Shown piece by piece: positions 1 to 6,858 of a stretch of DNA of 64,000 bases. The stretch lies in the NCBI GenBank assembly GCA_019240405.1, contig JAFAYL010000034.1, positions 62,001-126,000 of the forward strand. Direction: 5' to 3'. The notes beneath the pieces are model-generated. The model was not told the DNA's origin, searched no databases, and saw only the letters and a program-made list of their open reading frames with translations. Position 1 is the stretch's first letter. Each line of letters begins with the position of its first letter. The stretch comes from Acidobacteriaceae bacterium (GTDB taxonomy: Bacteria; Acidobacteriota; Terriglobia; Bryobacterales; Bryobacteraceae). A program made the position numbers and the translations under genes.

Positions 1-339
1 CTTCGGTTCTACCGCGAACCGAGCAAAAAAATTCTTGGGATCGCGGTTGTCTTTATATGTGCCCCCGAACCAGTTCCAGACTGAGATCTCTTTGACGCCA
101 GGGACTTTGCGAATCTTTTCCTCGTAAGCAACCGGAAGTGGTTGGGCGAGGGACACTTTATGTCTAGTCACCAACCGAATCGCAGCCCCAGGAGTCGCCT
201 GCGAATAGAAAATGGCATGGTAGATCGCGATCAGCACGCCCAACAGACAGAGCGAGACCGCGATACTTGAAATGGTTAGAATGCTGCGGCGGCGATTGCG
301 AATGCTGTTCTTATAAGCGAGTGAAAAGAAACGAAACAT
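1..339 (-). CDS. ABC transporter permease (MacB/FtsX type), N-terminal fragment cut by window edge
   Basis: The first 113 residues of an inner-membrane permease are present; the rest lies left of base 1. The N-terminus [19 protein letters not shown] is followed by a long hydrophobic segment (about residues 20-46), then a periplasmic-looking region starting with a short conserved stretch around VPGVKEI. This is the usual start of MacB_PCD/FtsX-like permeases, which in Acidobacteria occur in large numbers and move peptides or lipids out of the membrane. A good ribosome site (GAGGGAG) stands 6-7 bases before the ATG at 339, which settles the start. It is divergent from tadA. Substrate unknown; the ATP-binding partner is not in view. 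Confidence 0.8.
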   Translation of the reverse strand, partial: MFRFFSLAYKNSIRNRRRSILTISSIAVSLCLLGVLIAIYHAIFYSQATPGAAIRLVTRHKVSLAQPLPVAYEEKIRKVPGVKEISVWNWFGGTYKDNRDPKNFFARFAVEPK

Positions 340-354
340 GGAGCTCCCTCAAGC

Positions 355-366
355 TAGGGTACCCTA
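355..366. promoter_or_regulatory. 12-base perfect palindrome between ABC permease and tadA
   Basis: TAGGGTACCCTA is a perfect palindrome located 16 bases upstream of the permease start in the 151-base divergent gap. It could be an operator for the permease gene, but no regulator is encoded nearby and the centre is a KpnI-like sequence that could be chance. Confidence 0.25.
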
Positions 367-490
367 ACCTTACCGGCTGTCCGAGCAGGCCTCGGCTCGT
401 GCCGGTCCTCATCTTAGGTTACGGACGGAGCACCTTCTCCTGTTCCAATCAAGTTTCACTCAGCCCCGGTTACAGTCTGACGAAGCGCTC

Positions 491-919
491 ATGTTGCAGG
501 CCCTTGATCTCGCCCGAAAAGCGGAGGCCGAAGGAGAGGTTCCAGTTGGCGCGGTGGTCGTTCTGGAGGGCGAAATCGTCGGTCGGGGCCATAACCGGTC
601 TATTTTCACCGCCGATCCCACGGCCCACGCCGAAATAGAAGCCTTGCGCCAGGCTTCATCCCGTCTCCGTAATTACCGGCTTCCAGGCTGCACGTTGTAC
701 GTGACCATAGAGCCGTGTGCGATGTGTGCGGGGGCTATCGTACTAGCGCGCGTGGAACGCCTTGTGTTTGCAGCCCGGGATCTCCGTTTCGGCGCCGTCC
801 GGAGCAAGTTCCGCTTGGCCGATTCCGATCTTTTGAATCACCGAGTTCGGGTTGAGGAAGGACTGCTCGCCGCGGAAGCCGCAATTCTGCTCGATCGGTT
901 CTTCCGCCAGCGCCGTTAG
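491..919 (+). CDS. tadA: tRNA-specific adenosine deaminase TadA
   Basis: Zinc-dependent cytosolic deaminase converting A34 to inosine in tRNA-Arg(ACG). The cytidine/deoxycytidylate deaminase zinc signature is complete: H46-A-E48 (zinc ligand and proton shuttle) and P75-C76-A-M-C79 (two cysteine ligands). GEVPVGAVVV near the N-terminus and N35 are typical TadA. At 142 residues it is slightly short of the family (about 150-165). The ATG at 491 is the only ordinary start, but the frame stays open upstream and the five codons just before it read SDEAL, which resembles the normal TadA N-terminus, so the true start may be a non-canonical codon further up. Followed after 77 bases by bshA on the same strand. 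Confidence 0.95.
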   Translation: MLQALDLARKAEAEGEVPVGAVVVLEGEIVGRGHNRSIFTADPTAHAEIEALRQASSRLRNYRLPGCTLYVTIEPCAMCAGAIVLARVERLVFAARDLRFGAVRSKFRLADSDLLNHRVRVEEGLLAAEAAILLDRFFRQRR

Positions 920-996
920 GCCAATCGACGACTCTGCAATACTCCTCCTGCCTGCGAACGCCCAACAGCCTTTCGGGTCGGGAAGATACTGAAGGC

Positions 997-2133
997 ATGC
1001 GGATCGGGATTACCTGTTATCCGACTTATGGCGGCAGCGGGATTGTCGCGACCGAACTGGGGATGGAACTGGCCCAGCGCGGCCATGAGATTCACTTCGT
1101 CAGCTATGACAATCCGATCCGGCTCGACCCTGACACGCCGAATGTCTACTATCACGAAGTAGACGTTGCGACCTATCCGCTGTTCCGCTATCCGCCATAT
1201 TCGCTGGCGCTTGCTTCGCGGATGGCTGAAGTTGCCGAGCGGTACCGGCTCGACCTCCTGCACGTGCATTACGCGATTCCGCATTCGGTCTCGGCGCTCT
1301 TGGCGCAGGAGATGACGACCTCGCGGCGGCTGCCTTTCATCACTACACTGCATGGGACCGATATCACTTTGGTCGGGGCGGACCGGTCGTACTTCTTGAT
1401 TACTAAGTTCTCAATTGAGCGGTCGGACGGGATCACAACGATCAGTGAATACATGCGGCGGAGGACGGTGGATTTCTTTGGTGTCCAGCAGCCGATTCAG
1501 GTGATCCACAATTTCGTGAACTGCTCGCTGTACCGGCCCAATGAAGAGGCGCGCAGTCGCGGAAAGAAACGAATTTTGCACATCTCGAATTTCCGCCCTG
1601 TGAAGCGCGTCCTGGATTGCGTATATGCGCTGGCGAAAGTGCGGGAGCATGTGGATGCCGAACTGATTATGGCGGGAGACGGTCCGGATCGGGGCAGTGC
1701 TGAGCGACTGGCACGCGAATTGGGGCTGGATGGCCATATCCGGTTTTTGGGCAAGCAGGATCATATGGAGCGGCTAATTCCCAGGATGCATGCGCTACAT
1801 TTGCCGAGCGAGCTGGAGGCATTCGGACTGGCAGCGCTTGAGGCCATGGCTTGCGGGGTGCCTCCGGTGGCGACGCGAGCGGGAGGCGTTCCGGATCTGA
1901 TCACTCATGGCGTTGATGGATTCACGGAACCGGTTGGCAATATCGAGGCTCAGGCTGCGCGTTTGACGGAATTGTTATCAGATGATGACTTGCATGCCCG
2001 GATAGCGGCGGCGGCGCGTAATACTGCGCAGACGCGGTTTTGCACCGATCTGATTATTCCGCAGTACGAGGCGTACTACGAGCAGGTTTGCAACGATTCG
2101 GGAACCCGGCGATTCCAGGCGGTGTCTACTTGA
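997..2133 (+). CDS. bshA: N-acetyl-alpha-D-glucosaminyl L-malate synthase BshA (bacillithiol biosynthesis)
   Basis: GT4 family retaining glycosyltransferase that joins GlcNAc from UDP-GlcNAc to L-malate, the first step of bacillithiol synthesis in the cytosol. The N-terminus (GITCYPTYGGSGIVATELG) and the block HVHYAIPHS are BshA hallmarks that separate it from other GT4 enzymes; the C-terminal half carries the E-x7-E nucleotide-sugar motif (ELEAFGLAALEAM, about residues 272-284). Length 378 matches Bacillus BshA (377). The ATG at 997 has weak ribosome-site support and a GATACT box 6 bases upstream. It sits 39 bases before an ECF sigma factor gene. The bshB and bshC steps are not in the window. 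Confidence 0.93.
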   Translation: MRIGITCYPTYGGSGIVATELGMELAQRGHEIHFVSYDNPIRLDPDTPNVYYHEVDVATYPLFRYPPYSLALASRMAEVAERYRLDLLHVHYAIPHSVSALLAQEMTTSRRLPFITTLHGTDITLVGADRSYFLITKFSIERSDGITTISEYMRRRTVDFFGVQQPIQVIHNFVNCSLYRPNEEARSRGKKRILHISNFRPVKRVLDCVYALAKVREHVDAELIMAGDGPDRGSAERLARELGLDGHIRFLGKQDHMERLIPRMHALHLPSELEAFGLAALEAMACGVPPVATRAGGVPDLITHGVDGFTEPVGNIEAQAARLTELLSDDDLHARIAAAARNTAQTRFCTDLIIPQYEAYYEQVCNDSGTRRFQAVST

Positions 2134-2157
2134 ATAGCTGGTCGCGTGAAAATTTAG

Positions 2158-2163
2158 TAATAT
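2158..2163 (+). promoter_or_regulatory. -10 box, probable leaderless promoter of the ECF sigma gene
   Basis: TAATAT ends 9 bases before the ATG at 2173 (an overlapping TATAAA ends 6 bases before it), in an A/T-rich patch. No Shine-Dalgarno sequence lies in front of this start, so transcription would begin at or within about 3 bases of the start codon. Confidence 0.4.
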
Positions 2164-2172
2164 AAATCCGCG

Positions 2173-2832
2173 ATGCGAAAGGCGTTGTTAATGAATCCCG
2201 GGAAGTTGTCGATCCTGGCAGGCACGCACGAACCGATTTCGGAAGAAGATGCGCGGATCGTGCGCGGGCTCCGGGCAGGGATCGAGGACGCCTATGAGGA
2301 GCTCATTGCACGTTATCAACAGCCCGTCTTCAGTATTGTGTACCGACTGCTGGGCAACCAAAATGACGCTTCCGACGTAGTCCAGGAAGTGTTTTTGAAA
2401 GTGTTCCGGCGAATTGGGTCGTTTCGCGGACAGAGCAGCCTGCGCACGTGGATTTATAGGATTGCGGTGAATGAGGCGCATAATCATCATCGCTGGTTTA
2501 CGCGCCATTGTTGCCGTGAGGTGGGCATGGAGAGCGGCCCGGAGCGACCCTGCTCGCTCGAAAGCGCGCCCGATCCCGGACGTTCGCCGTTTGAGCGCGC
2601 ATTGGATCGTGAGAATCGCACACTCATTGAGGAGGCACTGGGGAGAATTAATCCTGATTTCCGGACGGCGGTGGTGCTTCGGGACATTGAGAATTTGAGT
2701 TATGAAGAAATTGGAGAGATTTTGCAGTTGTCGCTGGGCACTGTGAAATCTAGAATCTTGCGCGGGCGGGAAGCTCTGCGCCGGGAGCTGACGCAACGGC
2801 TTGATCCGGGTTTCGCCGAGGCGTTTACTTAG
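2173..2832 (+). CDS. ECF RNA polymerase sigma factor (RpoE-like)
   Basis: 219 residues with the two ECF domains. Sigma2 (about residues 38-105) contains the core-binding and -10 reading segment (YRLLGNQNDASDVVQEVFLK, then TWIYRIAVN); sigma4 (about 155-207) ends in the -35 reading helix-turn-helix (LSYEEIGEILQLSLGTVKSR). The linker of about 50 residues carries H/C-rich stretches (HNHHRW, HCC). An in-frame second ATG at 2191 is a possible alternative start. The anti-sigma factor starts 25 bases after the stop, the standard sigma/anti-sigma pairing, and bshA lies just upstream. Confidence 0.93.
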   Translation: MRKALLMNPGKLSILAGTHEPISEEDARIVRGLRAGIEDAYEELIARYQQPVFSIVYRLLGNQNDASDVVQEVFLKVFRRIGSFRGQSSLRTWIYRIAVNEAHNHHRWFTRHCCREVGMESGPERPCSLESAPDPGRSPFERALDRENRTLIEEALGRINPDFRTAVVLRDIENLSYEEIGEILQLSLGTVKSRILRGREALRRELTQRLDPGFAEAFT

Positions 2833-2857
2833 GAATCGTAGAAAGAGCGGTAATCAC

Positions 2858-3532
2858 ATGACCTGTTTTAGCGCAAAACGTCAGAGCACGGTTTACACAG
2901 ACGGACGACTGCGCGGCAGCGATTTCTCCCGAGTTGCGGCTCATTTGCGTGCCTGCGACTCCTGTTCGGTTTACTTCGACCAAATTGCCAAAGTGCGTTC
3001 AGCGACAGGAGAACTAAGCGGGGCGAAGTGCCCGACCCGTTTATCTCTAAAACTGCGGGTGATCGCATCCCGGGAGCGGAAAGCGGTTGAGGAGAATAAC
3101 GGCTCGCGTTTCCGGGCGATGTGGAAACAGTGGAGATTTCGCCTGGATGAGATTCTGAAGCCGTTGACGTTGCCCGCGACAGGAGGCTTGCTGTCGAGCT
3201 TTATCCTGTTCGGAATTCTGGCTTTCACGATCGGAACTGCAAGCCGTGCAGTTAATTACGAAGTACCTGTTGTTTACGAGGAACAGCCGGGCGTAAACCT
3301 GGTTCCTCTGCAGCTTGGGGCGGACGCGGTGGTTCTGACAATCAGCACCGATAATAACGGGCGGATCCGCGACTATGCGGTGCGGGATGGCTCCGATTCA
3401 TTCGCGGGCGATCCTGGGAAGCTGCAATCGAGCAGCATCGCGCTGCCGCGGTTTCCTAGCGTGTTGGCGGTGGCGCATCCGGTTAGCGGAGATATCAGCA
3501 TCTCGTTTACGCCTTTAGAGCTGAGGCAGTAG
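2858..3532 (+). CDS. Anti-sigma factor with ZAS zinc-finger domain and one membrane segment
   Basis: Partner of the sigma factor before it. The start at 2858 is chosen over earlier in-frame codons because it has a purine-rich ribosome site (AAGAGCGG) and gives a clean ZAS domain: C3, H29, C33, C36 (H-x3-C-x2-C plus an upstream Cys 26 positions before the His, the spacing seen in the redox sensor RsrA). A hydrophobic segment (about residues 110-128, SSFILFGILAFTIG) anchors it in the inner membrane, and the last 90 residues form a periplasmic domain with no family I can name. So it may hold the sigma factor at the membrane and release it on an envelope or thiol signal. Confidence 0.82.
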   Translation: MTCFSAKRQSTVYTDGRLRGSDFSRVAAHLRACDSCSVYFDQIAKVRSATGELSGAKCPTRLSLKLRVIASRERKAVEENNGSRFRAMWKQWRFRLDEILKPLTLPATGGLLSSFILFGILAFTIGTASRAVNYEVPVVYEEQPGVNLVPLQLGADAVVLTISTDNNGRIRDYAVRDGSDSFAGDPGKLQSSSIALPRFPSVLAVAHPVSGDISISFTPLELRQ

Positions 3533-3583
3533 CGGCCGTAATTAAATATGGCGCGGCGGTTTGGCGCCGTGGAGGAGAATCTC

Positions 3584-4099
3584 GTGAAGAATTTATTACT
3601 TGCGATGATTTTGGGTGCTGCAACGTTACAGGCCCAAAATGCGGGCGTGTTTCAAGGCTACGACGGAGAGTGGGACCACGTTTCGAAGCAACTGACCGCA
3701 CTTGCCGAGGCGATTCCCGCTGATAAATTCGCGTGGCGACCCGCGGCGGGCGTGCGTTCTGTGAGCGAAGTGTTCATGCACATCACGATCGCAAACTTTG
3801 GTCTGTTGGGGGTGGCAGGCGAGAAAACGCCTCCTGATTTCAAGTCGCGCGAAATGGAGAAGACGGTGACTGCAAAGGCCGACGTGATCGATTGGCTAAA
3901 GCGTTCGCTCGATGCGGTCAAGACGGCGCACGCGACATTAAAGCCTGATGACGCTCAGCGCAAGGTGAAGGTTTTCAACCGGGAAGCGACGGTCGATAGT
4001 GTGTACCTCCGGATCATTGTGCATGCCAACGAGCACATGGGCCAGTTAGTGGCTTATGCGCGAATGAACGGTATCGTGCCGCCGTGGTCGAAATCCTAA
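3584..4099 (+). CDS. DinB-fold protein, exported
   Basis: 171 residues from a GTG at 3584, chosen because GGAGGAG stands 6 bases before it; the upstream ATG at 3548 has no ribosome site. The N-terminus (residues 1-18, VKNLLLAMILGAATLQA) is a Sec signal peptide. The rest is a four-helix DinB/YfiT-like fold: a first histidine in VFMHITIANF and an H-x3-H pair (HANEHMGQL) make the usual metal triad. DinB-superfamily members include thiol S-transferases such as the bacillithiol transferase BstA, but those are cytosolic, so an enzymatic role here is inference. It follows the anti-sigma gene by 51 bases on the same strand. Confidence 0.8.
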   Translation: MKNLLLAMILGAATLQAQNAGVFQGYDGEWDHVSKQLTALAEAIPADKFAWRPAAGVRSVSEVFMHITIANFGLLGVAGEKTPPDFKSREMEKTVTAKADVIDWLKRSLDAVKTAHATLKPDDAQRKVKVFNREATVDSVYLRIIVHANEHMGQLVAYARMNGIVPPWSKS

Positions 4100-4138
4100 A
4101 AAAATCCTGAGGCGTGTTGTGGTGGTGATTCTATGTCC

Positions 4139-4579
4139 TTAGACGGTGGTCGCTTGCCTTGCAACGAACCGCGTGCGGATCGCCTTCATGCGTTCGCGGA
4201 CAAATTCCACCCGTTGACGAGATTTAGGGGTATCCTCGATCAGCTTCTCGAGATTCCGTAGAACTTGCTCGCCGTGCTCTGCGCGAATCGCAGGTAACAA
4301 GGGTTCGAGTTTGGCAAACACCACAAAGTGCTCGCCATTGGTTTCATCGAAGAGCTTCAGATCGATGGCTCCGTTGTTGACGAGAGCGGCAGCCATTTCC
4401 CAGTAGGTAGCGACCATTCTCAGGTAGGCGCTATTCTCGCTGAACATGGCGTTCGTGTAGTCCTCAAGTGAGTTGGGATGGAATTCAACGATAAACCAAT
4501 TGCGTGCTTTGCGCATTGTTTCATCACGACGCAACTCGTAAAGTTTGAGAATCAGACCGGCTTCTTCTTGTTTGGACAT
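4139..4579 (-). CDS. Conserved protein of unknown function, all-helical, 146 aa
   Basis: I do not recognise the family with certainty. The protein has no signal peptide or membrane segment, is rich in helix formers, and carries aromatic/charged stretches such as RRDETMRKARNWFIVEFHPNS and a long C-terminal basic helix. The N-terminal half resembles small DUF4760-like helical proteins only loosely. The start at 4579 is supported by a TAAGCT box 7 bases upstream on the minus strand. It is the first gene of a minus pair with the cupin, separated by 24 bases, but reads toward the convergent dinB gene. Confidence 0.6.
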   Translation of the reverse strand: MSKQEEAGLILKLYELRRDETMRKARNWFIVEFHPNSLEDYTNAMFSENSAYLRMVATYWEMAAALVNNGAIDLKLFDETNGEHFVVFAKLEPLLPAIRAEHGEQVLRNLEKLIEDTPKSRQRVEFVRERMKAIRTRFVARQATTV

Positions 4580-4586
4580 AAATGCC

Positions 4587-4592
4587 AGCTTA
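4587..4592 (-). promoter_or_regulatory. -10 box (TAAGCT), probable leaderless promoter of the 4139-4579 gene
   Basis: On the minus strand TAAGCT ends 7 bases before the ATG at 4579, placing the expected transcript start next to the start codon; there is no ribosome site. Confidence 0.35.
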
Positions 4593-4603
4593 ACAGGAGA
4601 GAA

Positions 4604-4933
4604 TCAGGTTGAAGCTGGAGCGACGCGAGACCCTTCGGCGGGCGCAAAGAAGACAAGCACCTCCAAATCCTCTTGAATGTCATGGAAACGGTGCCGCTCA
4701 TTGGCGGGTACAAAAAGGAGATCGCCTGGCGATACGGGAATATTTTGCGTGCCTGCGGTGAAACGCGCACGTCCGGAAACGACGTAGTAGATTTCATCTT
4801 CCGTGTGAGGGTCCTGAGTGTCTTCCGCGTGGGCGGAGAGTCGGTAGACGCCGGCACTCAGATCGGGCGTGCGGACGAACTCCAAGTAAGGTGTGCTTTT
4901 TGCCCGGAGATCGGCGAAGCGGTAGAGATGCAT
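4604..4933 (-). CDS. Single-domain cupin protein
   Basis: 109-residue cytosolic beta-barrel of the cupin superfamily. Motif 1 is DPHTEDEIYYVVSG (H and E metal ligands), motif 2 is SPGDLLFVPANERHRF (second His). Such stand-alone cupins bind a divalent metal and may be dioxygenases, isomerases or sugar-binding proteins; the substrate cannot be told. The open frame continues far upstream, but I place the start at 4933 (MHLYRFADL) because a TACCCT box sits 5 bases before it; an ATG at 4954 is the alternative. It is divergent from the CocE-type hydrolase. Confidence 0.75.
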   Translation of the reverse strand: MHLYRFADLRAKSTPYLEFVRTPDLSAGVYRLSAHAEDTQDPHTEDEIYYVVSGRARFTAGTQNIPVSPGDLLFVPANERHRFHDIQEDLEVLVFFAPAEGSRVAPAST

Positions 4934-4938
4934 GTTTG

Positions 4939-4944
4939 AGGGTA
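4939..4944 (-). promoter_or_regulatory. -10 box (TACCCT) before the cupin start
   Basis: On the minus strand TACCCT ends 5 bases before the ATG at 4933, a leaderless-type arrangement. It favours this start over the ATG at 4954, which would lie upstream of the box. Confidence 0.3.
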
Positions 4945-4973
4945 GCGCGGTCATACTGGATCGCCCGAACCGA

Positions 4974-4992
4974 TGCGATAAATTCGCACTAT
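4974..4992 (+). repeat. 19-base element, copy 1 (promoter/palindrome at the cocE-like start)
   Basis: TGCGATAAATTCGCACTAT overlaps the start codon of the next gene (ATG at 4991). Its first 15 bases form an inverted repeat, TGCGA-5-TCGCA, and TAAATT inside it (4979-4984) is placed exactly as a leaderless -10 box. A second copy with two mismatches begins 2 bases after the stop of the same gene (6768-6786). Confidence 0.5.
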
Positions 4993-6766
4993 GTGTCTTC
5001 GAGCGTTGATGGTGACGGGATTTGCTCTTTGGGTTGCGCCAATTGCCGCGGTGAGCGCGGCATCGAACGAGGTTACGGTTGACCGTGGCGTCAAGGTCAA
5101 AATGCGCGATGGCGCAATTTTGCACGCCGATGTTTACCGGCCGAAACAAGCCGGACGCTTCCCCGTTCTTCTCGAAAGAACCCCGTACAACAAAGCAGGG
5201 AGTGTGGATTTTGGATATCGTGCGGCGGCTGCAGGTTATGTCGCGATCATTCAGGACGTGCGAGGGCGCTATACGTCGGAAGGCGAATGGTACCCGTTTA
5301 TGCATGAATCGGAAGATGGCTTTGACACCGTGGAATGGGCCGCGGCGCTGCCTTATTCGAACGGCAAAGTTGGTATGTGGGGCGGGTCATATGTGGGCGC
5401 GACACAGATGCTCGCGGCCATTGCGCATCCGCCGCATCTTGCCGGAATCTGCCCGGAGGTGACCGCGAGCAACTATCACAGCAATTGGACGTATCAAGGG
5501 GGCGCCTTTGAGCAGTGGTTCAACGAATCGTGGACATCGGGCCTGGCGCAAGATACGTTAAACCGGCGCGTGCAGAACGATACCAACGCTATGGTTGGCG
5601 CGTGGAAGATGCCGCTATCCGAGTATCCGTTATTTAACGTGCAGCCTGGCTCGATCGATTCGGCGAAGGCTCTGGCGCCATACTATCTCGACTGGTTGGC
5701 GCATCCCAGCTTCGACGATTACTGGAAGCGCTGGTCTATTGAAGATCATGAGGCCGAGATCGCAGTCCCGGCCTTGCACATAGCCGCCTGGTACGACATT
5801 TTCTTGGGCGGCTCTTTGCGGAACTACGAAGGGATTAAGCATAACGGCGGCACCGAAGCAGCAAGGCGCGGCCAGCATTTGTTGGTCGTAATTGGCGGGC
5901 ATGCGGGAGGCGGACGCAAGATCGGCGATGTTGATTTCGGATCGCAGGCTGCCGAGTATGACGAGTCGGATGCCACGCTCGAGTGGTACGACTATCTCTT
6001 CAAAGGCGTTCAAAACCGGTTCGCGCGAAAGCCGGTCAGGATTTTTGTCATGGGCACAAATGAGTGGCGCGACGAGGATGATTGGCCGGTCGCGCGAGCT
6101 CACTCGACGAAGTACTTCCTGCATTCATCGAAAGGCGCAAATTCTGAGCGCGGGGACGGAGTGCTATCGCGAGAGGCGCCTAGCAACTCCGAAGCAGCGG
6201 ATCATTATGTCTACGATCCGTCGCATCCTGTTCCGACGACTGGCGGCCCGCTGTGCTGTGATTCAAAGCATCTCGCGCCCGGACCGAAAGATCAGCGTTC
6301 CGTCGAGACGCGCGAAGATGTGCTCATTTATACGACGACTGAGTTTACGCGAGATATCGAAGTAACAGGACCGGTGAAGCTGGAACTCTATGCAAAATCG
6401 TCCGCGGTCGACACCGATTTCACCGCGAAGCTTGTAGACGTGTGGCCGAACGGCTTCGCACAGAATCTCACAGAGGGAATTATTCGGGCGCGGTACCGAA
6501 ATTCGCAGGACACGCCCGAGTTAATGAGGCCGGACCAGATCTATAAATTCGACATTGACCTGTGGTCGACTAGCAACGTGTTTCGCCAGGGTCACCGGTT
6601 GCGGCTGGAAGTGAGTAGCAGTAATTTCCCGCGCTTCGATAGAAACATGAATTCGAGCAGTGCGCCTGAATTTGAGACACGCGGTGCGCCGGCAACGAAT
6701 ACGATACTCCACGATCGCGAACACCCTTCGGCACTGCTGGTTCCGGTAGTGGAAGCAAAACCGTAG
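4991..6766 (+). CDS. CocE/NonD family alpha/beta hydrolase (X-Pro dipeptidyl-peptidase S15-like), exported
   Basis: 591 residues. A signal peptide (about 1-24, ending VSAAS) sends it across the inner membrane. The S15 alpha/beta-hydrolase domain holds the nucleophile elbow GGSYVG with S133, the aspartate of WYDIF (D269) and the histidine of GGHAGG (H304), matching the CocE Ser-Asp-His order. From about residue 420 a jelly-roll typical of the X-Pro dipeptidyl-peptidase C-terminal domain follows (DIEVTGPVKLELYAK). Family members hydrolyse acyl esters, beta-lactam side chains or Xaa-Pro peptides; substrate not determined. Framed by a 19-base repeat before and after, and divergent from the cupin. 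Confidence 0.9.
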   Translation: MCLRALMVTGFALWVAPIAAVSAASNEVTVDRGVKVKMRDGAILHADVYRPKQAGRFPVLLERTPYNKAGSVDFGYRAAAAGYVAIIQDVRGRYTSEGEWYPFMHESEDGFDTVEWAAALPYSNGKVGMWGGSYVGATQMLAAIAHPPHLAGICPEVTASNYHSNWTYQGGAFEQWFNESWTSGLAQDTLNRRVQNDTNAMVGAWKMPLSEYPLFNVQPGSIDSAKALAPYYLDWLAHPSFDDYWKRWSIEDHEAEIAVPALHIAAWYDIFLGGSLRNYEGIKHNGGTEAARRGQHLLVVIGGHAGGGRKIGDVDFGSQAAEYDESDATLEWYDYLFKGVQNRFARKPVRIFVMGTNEWRDEDDWPVARAHSTKYFLHSSKGANSERGDGVLSREAPSNSEAADHYVYDPSHPVPTTGGPLCCDSKHLAPGPKDQRSVETREDVLIYTTTEFTRDIEVTGPVKLELYAKSSAVDTDFTAKLVDVWPNGFAQNLTEGIIRARYRNSQDTPELMRPDQIYKFDIDLWSTSNVFRQGHRLRLEVSSSNFPRFDRNMNSSSAPEFETRGAPATNTILHDREHPSALLVPVVEAKP

Positions 6767-6767
6767 G

Positions 6768-6786
6768 TGCGGTAGATTCGCACTAT
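6768..6786 (+). repeat. 19-base element, copy 2 (just after the cocE-like stop)
   Basis: TGCGGTAGATTCGCACTAT, 17 of 19 bases identical to copy 1 at 4974-4992, begins one base after the stop codon at 6764-6766. No open frame starts behind it. It lies in the 92-base gap between two convergent genes. Confidence 0.5.
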
Positions 6787-6858
6787 ATCCCGTTCGACCC
6801 GCTAGCCGGCTCGGGCAACTGCCGGATTTGCAGTTCGCGGACGCATCAAGTCGCGAGG

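Noticed and set aside
340-490. Possible SRP-type small RNA or tRNA next to tadA
   Set aside because: A CCGAG-CAGGC-CTCGG hairpin is present, but no SRP tetraloop core and no tRNA T-loop sequence could be found.
2188-2796. 202-codon minus-strand open frame opposite the ECF sigma gene
   Set aside because: Antisense shadow of a clear sigma factor; no ribosome site or family resemblance.
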